From positions 12,489,242 to 12,553,241 of the forward strand of contig OX453286.1 of assembly GCA_949710005.1 (NCBI GenBank): 64,000 bases of DNA, in the 5' to 3' direction. Position 1 is the first letter of the stretch, and each line of letters starts with the position of its first letter. The notes below the pieces were generated by a model that saw only the letters and a program-made list of their open reading frames with translations, was not told where the DNA came from and did not search any database. Position numbers and translations under genes: made by a program. The stretch is from Ricordea florida. Taxonomy: Eukaryota; Cnidaria; Anthozoa; Corallimorpharia; Ricordeidae. Of the stretch, positions 55,101-64,000 are shown one piece after another.

Positions 55101-58100
55101 CGACATTGTTTGTATTACAAGATGATCTTTCTGTACATACGTCTCCTCCAGGGATCACCTTGAGCCAGCTGTTCATGTAAAGGAAGAGGTTTATTGCATC
55201 AGGGACATTATCCCCCTCAGAACAGAAAGTTAATAGAACAGCCAGAGAAATGTTCTTCTTGCAGCTGTAAAGGAGAAAAGTCAAATGGCAGGTACACTGT
55301 AATCAAAAAGTAAATTGAATGGAGTTGATGATTGAGACCATTCAGACCAAGGTGGCATTAATAACTGAAAATGATGCATGATGACAGTAAGGTACCTTCT
55401 GGCATTCTAAATCTCCCAAACATCTCCCAAGAATAATTAAAAAACACTATGCAAACCACTTTTTCACATTGTGAATTAAGAAAATTACTATATGGATTTG
55501 CCTTTCTTAAGTGAAAAGGTTAAGCTAGTCAATGTTGATAATTAGTTTCTTGTCTATTTGTTTCTTTTTGTTCAATTCATTTCATTCTTTCTTCTTTAAT
55601 GCGTTATCTAGTTGTCATCTACATTACAATTTTTACTTTACTCATTTGTACATTATAGACTTTTCTTTGTTAGCCTTAGTCTTGATTCCATATACTGTAC
55701 TGCATCCATTTTCCCATCTCAAATAGCTTTGCTAGTTCCAAGTAATGCTTCTGTGTGATGGGAGAAATTCATTCTCACATGGTTCTAAAGCCTCATCAGG
55801 TCTCAAGGGTATTTAATTCAGCATTTTAGCATAAAAGAGAATCTTACCAGGCTTGAAATAATTTTTTAGTTACTCCTGCTCCTGGTAAGAAATAATCTTT
55901 GACTTGACCTGACAATCCTAATAAAAAAGTAAAAAACAAAAATATATTTCTATGTAAAAGCAATAGAATAGAGAAAAAAGAAATAACTGACATAATGAAC
56001 AGCAAAACTCAAGGCTCTACATAACAACATGTGAACTTTTGTTTGACAAATTTAACATTTTAAAATTCTTCCTTGTAGGCTCTGCCCTGTAAATATCACA
56101 CAAATGAAAAATAGGTTGTAGTAGGCACTTGTCTGAAGAGTCATTGAGGATTGTGATGGACAAGATAACAGTGCTGCATCTGATGTCAAAAGATATATTT
56201 TAGCAAAGAATATTAATATCTGATATACTTTAGCAAAGAATATTAATATCTGAGATCTTGTGAGGAAGCATTACAAACTGCCATGTAGGCTGTTGATAAA
56301 CGTTGCCGCATTCAACTGCCTCAGTGTCTTGGGTCAAACCCTGCTAACATGCCTCCCATGTCACAGGGGTTTTGCTGTCTCAAAAGGCATTTTTGAGATA
56401 GTATTACTGGAGGTTGTTGCAAACTAAGTTTTTTTACCATGTAGTAAGTTTGAGATATTGTTCAATGACTGTATCACAGATGTCTAACCACCATGCCATC
56501 TTCACAACAGATCAGGCATTTCTCCCAGAGTAGGAGTTATTTTCCTTTGGTAATGGAAGCACACTTGTTTCATTCCCTTTATAACTGTATAATCAGTTGC
56601 CAATTTTCAACAATCACATTTTAGCCCAAATTTCTTCTGTGTTATTACGCTATTTCTTATCTGGGAGTAATCCTGAATGACAACTTGAAGTGGTCAAATC
56701 ATGTTTCATCCATCTCTGGCAAAGCAAGCAAGATTCTGGGAATGATTAAAAGAAACCTTTGGAATTGCCCTAAGAATGTGAAAGAAACTGCATACACAGC
56801 TATTGTTTGCCCAAAGCTTGAATATGCTTGCAAGGCCTGGGATACTTATCTCCAAAAGGACATAAATTCCCTCGAAAGAGTACAGAGGAAAGTGGCACGG
56901 TTTTGTACAAATGGTTATCACCCAACAGCCAGTGTAACTGATATGATCCAGGAGTTGGGCTGGCAAACATTGGAGCAACTGAGAAAATTTTTCCGACTTA
57001 CATTACCATATAAAATGAGTCATGACCTTGTAGATATAGATGTTGACTCCTATCTTAGTAGACATAACAAATCCAGAACTCGCGGCAGCCATAATTTCAA
57101 ATATACACAATATAGAGCAATGAAAAATGTGTATTTTTACTCATATTTTCCGAGGACCATAAGAGAGTGGAACGCACTCCCTGCGGCAATTGTTGAGTCT
57201 GACTCTCTTACGGGTTTCCAGTCTGGACTGCGCGATTACCTAGGTAGCGATTAAAAAGTATGTGCGTTGTGTTTGTTCATTTATTTTTATTTATTTATTT
57301 ATTTTCTTTTTTAAGTGTTTACCCATAGTTGTCAAATTAGTTTCCTATTTTAGAATTTTTCATCTATTATATAAGTATATATTGTATTTTACTTATTTTA
57401 ATGACACTGGAATTATGTTAAGACGTTGGTGTGATATCCAAATGGACTTTTAACGACTTAATAAAATGTAGATGTAGATGTTTCATCTATTAATGCTATT
57501 GGTGGTTGCCATCCTTGTCGATGTCATCATCACTACCTAATATCACATTGTCAACTTACTGTGCACATAAACTAGACATACTGACTTCTCAGCCAGACAT
57601 GACATGTGAGCTATGTAATGCAGGAAATGCTGTAACATATACCACCAAATGGCTGTATTGTCCTATTTGAGTTCAGTTAGTGACTATAAACCAATCAGAT
57701 TTAAGGACACTCACTATACCTTCATTAGGATGAGCAAACTCAGTTTGTTCTTCTAATGGCTTCCAAGACATTCTTTTAAACAAAGACTGCAGGATCTGAG
57801 CTTGTGGTGTGACCAGATATCGAAGTTGTGAGCTGTGAAGAAATCATTGTATGACTGCTTTGTTCACAACACAAACTGCCCATTCTCGATGAAAACTAAA
57901 ATAGTGAATTGACATCTCTGATAAAGTCTTAAAAATATGTAAAGCAAGAAGAGAGGGGAGAGGACCTGCATTTTTAAGGAAGGATCCTCTAACACAAACC
58001 ATCACCTATTAATATATTGACAAATATAATGCCACATCACTGTCTCAAAACTAATTTACATGTCTTAGACTATATGCAAAACTGAAAAGTAAAACAGGTG

Positions 58101-61100
58101 ATTATGTCACTGTTACTGGAGGGTTTCACACCTTGTTATCTGGGAATCAATTCTTTCTGTAGTACCAATACTAGAAAGAAGTACAACTTGTTTGAAGCAG
58201 TGCTTGCTGATCCAATCAACCAAGTTTCTACTGTACTCTGCCTGCTTTCCCTGTAAAAATAAGGCCAACAGTGACATACAGCAAAAAAAAAGATATACTT
58301 AACAACTATTCACCGAAGTGGAGGTGGCTAGTGGTGGATATTTACCGAGCCGCAAAGCAGCGAGGTAAATATCCACCACTAGCCACCGACACTGAGGTGA
58401 ATAGTTGTTTTAGTATATACTAAAACAGTGAGATAAGTGTACACAAAAAAGAAAATGGCTTGGAAAATGGAGGACTTCTCAAATGACAATCCAACGCAGC
58501 ACCGATCGCCATTAGGGATTTTTTGTTGTAATTACTGCTGTACGTCTCGTTTTCTCGCTGAGAGAAAAAATTTTGTTTAGTTCTAGTGGCAACATTTCAT
58601 CAAATGGAGTTGCAAACCCTTTCTGTATTTGAAACCATTCTGTAAAAAATATAATTCAACTTTGGTTCTCAAGTAAACAAGCGCCATCAAATTTGGTTAT
58701 GCAAGATTGATTTGCATTTGTAGACAAAACTTTTCCGTTGCTTTTTACCGCTAAACTCCGGGTTAAAAACATAAGCCATTACCTCTGAACACGGCCAACC
58801 CAAATTGAGTCGCTTTCTTGGAGTTTTCAGGGATTGCTTCGTTGTTAATTTGGATGATTTCTTCGCTTGTAATGCTTACAAACCGGGCCGCCATATTCGC
58901 GCGGCAGAGCGAAAACTTCGCAAGTTGCTCGGAGGTAAATAGCACAGGATATTCGGAGTTTGACTAGCCAATCAGAGCGTACCTTCAACGCTATCCACTG
59001 TTTTAGTATATATAGACCCAAGCAAGACAGACAAACAACTCCATAATAAAACAATATGGCTTAACATCTGAAAGATCATCACGGATCTATTAACGTAACT
59101 TACAGTGTGAACAGTTGCTAAAATAAGGCTTGAATTTGAACCCATGACTGACTCCAGCTCCATGCTCTAATCAACTGAGATACCATGCCAAGTGGGAGCT
59201 GGTAAATGTTTGGGCATTTCAAATAAATGAAATTTTATATATCCTCATTCTTGAATCAATATGGGTGATGGGTGGTTCTGGTATTCACCCAGACATTACA
59301 AGAGTATGGAAAGAATGTCTTAGATGAAAGTGCATTATGTAATAATAGTTGCCAAATTGGGTATTAAGTTGTCAGGAAGAACAAAACTTAAGTCACATGG
59401 CTGCGTAAAGATATGCAATTTCTCCTAAGAAAATATTTCAGCAGTGAGGGTAGCGAACATGTGTATTTTCTAACACGTCTCATAATCATTATCTCTGGGT
59501 GGCTATGTAATATTCTATGTAAACCTCACCTAACCATTTCACTTAAACATATTTTTGTAGTCTTTACCCTTTTACACCCAAGGGGTCTCTATTTGACCAG
59601 TAAAATCGTCTGGCATTAGGCAGAGTCAAATTGCTAGGTGTTAGACAGAGTAAAATCGTTAATGTCACTTTTGAAAGAGTTAAGTAGACAATATGCTATT
59701 ATCACATTTTCACCAGATATTCCACTAATAATGATGATATTATAATAACAGTACACAGATAGCCTAAATGCTGTAGCAGTACCTTAACAATGGGTGCTCT
59801 TTGCTGTATGACAATCAATTTGAGATCATCATTCTTGTATACTGACAGACAGAGAAGAAAAAGAAAAACAAACTATCAAGATTATTCATTCCTCTCACAG
59901 TGTAGTGAAGAATAAAATTAACAATCAGACTAAGATAATTAACTTCAGTACAGTGCAATGAATCTTGTGATTTGTTTGGTAGCCTAGCTTATGTTTTAAT
60001 TCAGGGATGGATAGTAAGTTAAAATGGGGAAAACATTATACTCAGTCAAGCAAGATAAACTTTGAAACTGAAGATTTGCCCCTCAGAGCATTAACACATA
60101 TAAAAAAAATTCTAAAATTGATCTACAAAAAAACTCTTTTTCATGGGTTGGAGCAAACATGTGGAATGGGATACCTGAAAGAACAAAAAAGCTGCCCAAA
60201 AACTAGTTTTAGGAAAGAAATGAAAAGAATACTATTTGGCATTCTGAAAACTGAAGATAGTTACATTGAAATCAATAAAATAATATTTGATCAAAAGAAT
60301 CAAATAGAAAAGACACAACTGCAAGTACCTTTAGTATCTTAAGTATCTCAAGCTCTCTTTCCCTTTTTTCTCTCTTATTTTTAATCCTGTACTGTAATAT
60401 AATTGCCACTGTTTGAATAGAGTGGCCTGCCATGATTAGCTAATGGTAAATATATTTCTACTCACTTTCTTTTAATAAACCTCTATGAACACAATTTTTA
60501 CCAACTGTGATTAAGCCTGGAAAGGAACACACTGGAATGGGATTGAAACCTGCCTCCTTGTGAACACTACTGCAATGCTCTACCAGCTGTGCTAAACCAG
60601 CTGTGCTAAACTAGCCGTGCTCTACCAGCTGTGCTCTACCAGCTGTGCTAAACCAGCTGTGCTAAACTAGCCGTGCTCTACCAGCTGTGCTCTACCAGTT
60701 GTGCTAAACCAGCCATCTACACTAGGGGCTGATAAATAGTAAGATATGCCCACACTAGGAATGAACTGTATGTTGATAGAGCACTGCAGTGCAAATTAAT
60801 AGTATGTGAACTTTATGTTCATAAAAAAAATATGCTAAAGGAAAACAATTAACAAGGCAAATAAATACCTGCCTACAGTTGCTTAAAATCAATGATAGTT
60901 TGGCCCATTCTTCCCATAAGGCTCAGGCTTAGGTCCACAATAAGAGCTTTGGGATGTTTCTGTATTCTGTTCTGTTTATATCTTTTCCGTGAATCTGGTA
61001 AGCCATAGCCCCAGACACTTAAATAGAGTCCCTTTAGCAAGTTATGGACCCAAGAACACACCACTTGTGAGCTAATGTTTAAATGTTCTTTAAAGGACTG

Positions 61101-63376
61101 GGCTAGGGCAAGTCAGATTTCATGTTTTGCTTAATTAACGCTGAATGTAAAATCTAGCACTACAAATCACTTCCTTTCATTTCTGTCAACTGTAAGTCTA
61201 ATTGTTTGATAAAGGAAGGCCACATCCTAGGGACACAGTTGTAGGCAATTAGGTATGACGATAAGCTGAAGCGGACATTTATCATAATTGACTGGAACAT
61301 TAAGATTAGAGCTCAACATGTAAACAACTTTCCAATGAAAAAAAAAATAATAAAGAAAATAAATAAATAATACAATAAGAGATTAGAGCCCAAAACGTCT
61401 TTATCAAGAGTCTCACCTTCTCCGCTCACAACAAGTGTGCCACAAATCCCATCTGGTTTACTGAAGGCATCATTACCAACAACAGGCAAAACACTACAGT
61501 CATAAAAGTATCCAATACGGGTGCAATTTGAAGAAGTTGACGAAATCAATAAGTCCACCGCTAACTGACCTACATTACCTACTGATACAGCAGGCTTGAA
61601 AAAAGGAACTTAAAATGAATGAAATAAGTAATTATAGATGTTGATCCCAGTTCAAAGATATTACAAAAGCATTGGTCCCAATAACCTGTTAAGATTCTTT
61701 TGAATTACAAAAAAATAACTAAGTTATATTAAGCTTAACCGAACTTTAATAAAATTATATTTAATTGTTTCTTTTAAATAGGTTACTAGATTAATTAACT
61801 TGAAAATAAATATTGACCTTCCAGTTCCTTGGGCAGTCTACTACTACAAAACTTTGATAAGCACCAGATTCTTATAAGAGGAACTTCTCTCTTATAATAA
61901 CTTTAAGATAAGTATTAAAGGGGGTGTTAATGTCACAGGTTAAATTTGATTTAACCTGAAATCAAATTTAACCTGTAACATTTACATGATACCAGGGTGA
62001 CTTTGACCTTGGCACAAGGTCACTCTCACTCTTTCATAAGACTCTGTAATTGTTTCCATGATACCGGGGGGGGGGGGGGTAGGGGGGGTACTTGGGTTAA
62101 TGTTTGCTGGGTATGTGCCGCTGGCCTCTCAGAGCCCCCACCCCATTTTAGTCTATTCTTTGGCCAATTATAGACCCCATCTTAGTAACTTTTTGGAAAT
62201 TGTAATTTTTGCGATCCCAACTTAGTCACTTTCTATTTATGCATCTGCCTTGTTACCTTGGTTTCAAGAACGGAATGTAATGCAGTCAATGCAAGCTTAT
62301 TGTTAAATCAGTTAATAAACAACTTTCTGATCTTTTTAACCGAGAATTTTCCCATTTTGATTCCCTATTTACCCCCAAAATTCGAAAATTTGCGACCACA
62401 TTCTAGTAACTCTATTGAAAATGCGACCCCATTAAAGTCACTGCAGTTGTGAAAATGCGACCCCATCCAGCGGCACATCCCCATTAGGCTCCTGTAAGGG
62501 AGTACCCCCCCCCCTCCCCCGGGCCATGATACCACCAGAAAGAGCCATGATGGATCAAAGTGAGTCATACCTGAGCAAGTTCAAATTGTCAATATATACT
62601 TTCAATAACTATCTTATAAAAAGTACAAATTCCTGTAGAAAAATGGCTCCAAAGCCCTAAAACCAAGCTCTACCTGAAGGAAGTCTTCAAATTAGAAACA
62701 TTTGCTTCAACAGGAGAACTTTATCTGTGAAGCCATCCAGAGAAGACACAAGTGGTTTTGTCTTAAATAGTCATTTCATACCGGAATAAAATTTACAGAG
62801 GTACTAAGATAAAAGAAAACCTTGATGGGTGAGATCCAAACACGGACTGATAGCGGCTGCCAGAGGCACAATTAAAAAGCTGAAGTCGGATCTCACCCCA
62901 GGGTAAGAATTGTAAACCACCACGGACAATTTGTGGATATGTGCGGTATATAAATCCATTACAATTACCGTTACAATATCACAAGGTGGACGAATGGAAG
63001 GAGCAAGCTGAGATAGATTCAAACACTTGAGGGACGAGATGTTACCAGAAAAAAACAGCTTTCTTGCAATTGACTAGATTTCCGTATAATGTAATGCACA
63101 TGCTAATAAAGTTTCTTTTTTACAAAACGAACAGCACACCTACAGTATGCATAGGAAAGTATGGGGTTGTGCGGAAATATAGCCCCATAAATAAACTGAA
63201 GGGCCACACCAAATAGTTTTCACAGTTTTTCAAGGGTACAAAATCCTCGAAAGCTTTAGGATTAGAGACGCGTTCTACGACTATCGACACAGAACAGAAC
63301 ATACCACTATGAGCGTGAACTCCTTCCAAAGTGTGCCACCAAGATCATTCACATCGTTCCCACAATGTACGAACAT
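46039..63376 (-). CDS. PSMG2: PSMG2, proteasome assembly chaperone 2 (spliced, 9 exons)
   Basis: Coding exons on the minus strand: 63376-63305, 61594-61417, 59841-59783, 58250-58132, 57832-57720, 55917-55848, 55264-55141, 53828-53801, 46112-46039; 837 bp, 278 codons without the stop (vertebrate about 264). All introns are GT-AG and phases agree. Conserved landmarks: MFVHCG start, [64 protein letters not shown] and the C-terminal [16 protein letters not shown]2 pairs with PSMG1 to scaffold the 20S proteasome alpha ring (established). An alternative exon 7 donor at 55158 (AAG/GTGATC) keeps phase and would shorten the protein by 6 residues. Confidence 0.92.
46294..46620 (-). pseudogene. LINE reverse transcriptase C-terminal fragment
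   Basis: About 108 codons: [45 protein letters not shown], matching the region after the catalytic core in CR1/L2-type LINEs. No catalytic motif; a 5'-truncated copy in PSMG2 intron 8. Confidence 0.65.
46700..48070. other. PSMG2 intron 8, unassigned part
   Basis: Contains two copies of GAATGAACTGGACTTCTTTGT (about 47495 and 47731) in direct orientation, each followed by an ATT-rich run, and a 72-codon open frame at 47209-47427 that I do not recognise. Confidence 0.4.
48077..49473 (-). pseudogene. RNase H and integrase region
   Basis: [24 protein letters not shown] and [10 protein letters not shown] for RNase [20 protein letters not shown] with CHPCQ for the integrase finger; then, in another frame, [15 protein letters not shown] and [11 protein letters not shown] with the catalytic Glu. 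Lengths are short for an intact integrase. Confidence 0.65.
49509..50875 (-). pseudogene. Reverse transcriptase region
   Basis: [51 protein letters not shown] and the catalytic [10 protein letters not shown] (ADD where YxDD is usual), then the connection [17 protein letters not shown] in another frame. Confidence 0.75.
50797..51477 (-). pseudogene. Protease-like region
   Basis: [15 protein letters not shown] resembles a retropepsin active-site strand (DTxA), followed by [11 protein letters not shown], which matches the conserved ILG/LAG strand of such proteases. Confidence 0.55.
51471..52046 (-). pseudogene. gag-like region with zinc knuckle
   Basis: [44 protein letters not shown] and a [19 protein letters not shown] knuckle-like motif near the end. 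Typical retrotransposon gag features; start not defined. Confidence 0.6.
52090..53160 (+). pseudogene. Internally deleted LINE
   Basis: Reverse transcriptase start ([40 protein letters not shown]) jumps directly to the C-terminal part ([56 protein letters not shown]), losing the catalytic core near 52385. Several frame changes follow. It lies in PSMG2 intron 8, antisense. Confidence 0.75.
53801..53828 (-). CDS. PSMG2: PSMG2 coding exon 8 (28 bp microexon)
   Basis: GTGGAGAGC to GCTA between acceptor CACACATAAG and donor GTAAGT; codes VESTHLGTA plus one base. It is the only short segment I found that restores the phase needed by exon 9. Not confirmed by conservation. Confidence 0.65.
54631..54808. 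repeat. Foldback hairpin A
   Basis: ATAGAGTGTT at 54631 pairs with CACTCTAT at 54801-54808. Arms of about 70 bp, including the GGGCAACTATC/GATAGTTGCCCC pair, surround a CGAAGCTTCG core. Confidence 0.75.
54950..55057. repeat. Foldback hairpin B
   Basis: ACAATTAGATTAT ... GATGAGGTGATAGTTGA faces TCAACTATCACCCCATC ... ATAATCTAATTGT. About 48 bp arms, next to PSMG2 exon 7. Confidence 0.75.
55141..55264 (-). CDS. PSMG2: PSMG2 coding exon 7
   Basis: 124 bp; [28 protein letters not shown] and [12 protein letters not shown]. Donor GTATGT; an alternative in-phase donor lies 18 bp earlier. Confidence 0.88.
55300..55840. other. PSMG2 intron 6, nothing recognised
   Basis: AT-rich intron sequence. Confidence 0.5.
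55848..55917 (-). CDS. PSMG2: PSMG2 coding exon 6
   Basis: 70 bp; [17 protein letters not shown], matching the PGGGITKTL region of the vertebrate protein. Acceptor TTTATTAG, donor GTAAG. Confidence 0.88.
56650..57480 (+). pseudogene. 5'-truncated LINE with microsatellite tail
   Basis: Open frame for about 190 codons with [15 protein letters not shown] start, [27 protein letters not shown] and [14 protein letters not shown], the post-catalytic region of CR1/L2-type reverse transcriptases. It ends in an ATGTAG repeat tail (about 57465-57480). Located in PSMG2 intron 5, antisense to the gene. Confidence 0.8.
57720..57832 (-). CDS. PSMG2: PSMG2 coding exon 5
   Basis: 113 bp; [16 protein letters not shown] and [11 protein letters not shown]. 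Acceptor CTTCACAG, donor GTATAG. Confidence 0.88.
58132..58250 (-). CDS. PSMG2: PSMG2 coding exon 4
   Basis: 119 bp; [16 protein letters not shown] and [13 protein letters not shown]. Acceptor TTTTTACAG, donor GTGTG. Confidence 0.88.
58301..58410. repeat. Foldback hairpin C
   Basis: AACAACTATTCACC ... GGTAAATATCCACCACTAGCC pairs with its inverse around a GCCGCAAAGCAGCG core; about 48 bp arms. A TATACTAAAACAGTG motif follows at 58417 and recurs inverted at about 58996-59013, suggesting a larger element to about 59015. Confidence 0.75.
59105..59190 (-). mobile_element. Diverged tRNA-derived SINE head
   Basis: On the minus strand, A box TATCTCAGTTG (59172-59182) and B box GGTTCAAATTC (59132-59142) at tRNA-like spacing. 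Body boundaries not determined. Confidence 0.5.
59783..59841 (-). CDS. PSMG2: PSMG2 coding exon 3
   Basis: 59 bp; [19 protein letters not shown]. Acceptor TCTGTCAG, donor GTACT. Similar in position to the LVALQLRS strand of the vertebrate protein. Confidence 0.85.
60007..60345 (+). pseudogene. LINE 3' coding fragment
   Basis: Reads [16 protein letters not shown] in one frame and [16 protein letters not shown] in the next, the C-terminal region of a LINE reverse transcriptase, with a frame change between. In PSMG2 intron 2. Confidence 0.5.
60515..60712 (-). mobile_element. tRNA-derived SINE with amplified A-box region
   Basis: Minus strand: B box GGTTTCAATCC (60540-60550) and A box TAGCACAGCTGG (60583-60594). 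Instead of a single D-arm, the 5' side is a 14 bp tandem array to 60712. Confidence 0.6.
60573..60712. repeat. 14 bp tandem array with 56 bp higher-order period
   Basis: Ten 14 bp units of type CTGTGCTNNACCAG. Units 2-5 (60587-60642) equal units 6-9 (60643-60698) exactly, so a four-unit block was duplicated. Confidence 0.9.
61417..61594 (-). CDS. PSMG2: PSMG2 coding exon 2
   Basis: 178 bp; [16 protein letters not shown] through [16 protein letters not shown]. Acceptor TTTTTTCAAG, donor GTGAG. Confidence 0.92.
61935..61976. repeat. Short perfect palindrome
   Basis: ACAGGTTAAATTTGAT (61935-61950) and its exact inverse (61961-61976) around a 10 bp spacer. Confidence 0.85.
62066..62523. mobile_element. 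G/C-tract-ended MITE with 10 bp target duplication
   Basis: 458 bp segment starting with a long G run and ending with a long C run, with GTGCCGCTGG and CCAGCGGCAC as inner inverted arms. CCATGATACC flanks both sides (62056-62065 and 62524-62533). A 9-10 bp duplication fits Mutator-type transposition. It lies in PSMG2 intron 1. Confidence 0.6.
62534..63304. other. Rest of PSMG2 intron 1 near exon 1, nothing recognised
   Basis: No supported coding or repeat feature. Confidence 0.5.
63305..63376 (-). CDS. PSMG2: PSMG2 coding exon 1
   Basis: ATG at 63376; 24 codons, [15 protein letters not shown] to LIV, donor GTATGT, phase 0. Confidence 0.85.
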
Positions 63377-63827
63377 GCTTAAAGGCAGGTTTCTAATCAG
63401 CTGAGTAAAAAAAATTAGACTTGCAATGTCACTGCCGTGCTCTAGGAGAATACACATGCACCCGGTCTCACACTCATCAGCGGTGTCACTCATCACAATG
63501 TACGAAAGTCTGGAGGAAGGACCGTTCCCGCAAGACAGGGTCTGGAACGGGACATCGCGCAATTATGGAGATTCGCAGGCAATGATTTGGCACTCATTGA
63601 TGGAAATTTGTAAACGTGGTTTTCTCTTTACACGCGAATACTATTGCCCGTATGGTGGCCTATGATAAAGCATTTTACATCATATTAACTCAGTGGGGTC
63701 CAATGGGGTATATATATAATTAAAAATTTTGCAGTTAACGTTACGCTACAGAGATTTAATAAAATTTCGCAAAAAACTTTATCAGTGTACTTTTATTACA
63801 TACCAAGGGAGAATTTTGTAGTATATC
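63377..63827. other. Upstream region of PSMG2
   Basis: Should contain the PSMG2 promoter. No clear TATA box; a plus-strand open frame at 63426-63665 overlaps it but has no recognisable content. Confidence 0.4.
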
Positions 63828-64000
63828 ATAACGGCGAAGTAGGAGTCCCAATTATAGCATAGAAGAAAATACCTCGCAGTTTGTGAAATTTAAATAACGG
63901 CGAAGTAGGAATCCCAGTTATAGAATAGAAGTAAATACTTCGCAGTTTGTGAAATTTCTGAAATTTCAATAACGCGAATTAAAGTAGGAATCCTAATTAT
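63828..64000. repeat. Tandem repeat at right edge, about 66 bp unit
   Basis: ATAACGGCGAAGTAGG starts at 63828 and again at 63894, with a diverged third start near 63969. Units share CGCAGTTTGTGAAATTT. The array runs off the window. Confidence 0.8.

Noticed and set aside
60573..60712. CRISPR array
   Set aside because: Contiguous 14 bp tandem units without spacers, in a eukaryotic intron, derived from a SINE head.
63426..63665. Plus-strand gene divergent from PSMG2
   Set aside because: It is antisense to the PSMG2 upstream region, shows no recognised domain and no splice signals.

Overview
The window is nuclear DNA of an animal, most likely an anthozoan cnidarian such as a stony coral or sea anemone. 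Two spliced single-copy host genes with GT-AG introns are visible, the background is AT-rich, and it is crowded with mobile elements. The cnidarian call rests on a tRNA-derived SINE type and a repeat mix I associate with corals; it is inference, not proof.

Host genes, both on the minus strand: PYROXD1 (four coding exons, 44966 down to 28092) and PSMG2, a proteasome assembly chaperone (nine coding exons, 63376 down to 46039, one of them 28 bp). I rebuilt both models by hand; splice sites and codon phases agree at every junction. A short exon at the extreme left (18-81, minus) belongs to a third, unidentified gene.

The main accessory feature is a 20.7 kb Polinton/Maverick (virus-like self-synthesising transposon) at 6028-26683. 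It has 258/247 bp terminal inverted repeats, a 5 bp target duplication (GAAGA) and a visibly higher GC content than its surroundings. From left to right it carries a small acidic ORF, an unknown ORF, a membrane ORF and a possible minor capsid ORF (both minus), a long virion-associated-type ORF now split by a SINE, a multi-hydrophobic ORF (minus), the major capsid protein, the A32-like packaging ATPase, four small ORFs (three with membrane segments), a D,D,E integrase, a protein-primed type B DNA polymerase (minus) and a second acidic ORF. I saw no adenain-like protease. A TATATAG-like motif sits a few bases upstream of many start codons and twice contains the stop codon of the preceding gene.

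The Polinton is decayed. A BEL/Pao retrotransposon (17489-23428, 172 bp LTRs identical by eye, CTCAT duplication) sits inside the polymerase gene. The polymerase also has a frameshift and an in-frame stop, a SINE (8969-9333) splits one ORF, and a small membrane ORF has an internal stop.

Intron 2 of PYROXD1 holds a 5.6 kb Ty3/gypsy-type element (31216-36795) with integrase upstream of reverse transcriptase (Gmr1-like order), near-identical 441 bp LTRs and a CTGGC duplication. Intron 8 of PSMG2 holds a degraded LTR-retrotransposon polyprotein (48077-52046) and LINE fragments. Elsewhere there are LINE 3' ends, tRNA-derived SINEs (one with a tandemly amplified A-box region), TTAA-flanked elements, foldback/MITE-like hairpins and tandem repeats. 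Stretches not listed look like intron or intergenic DNA in which I see nothing I can support.
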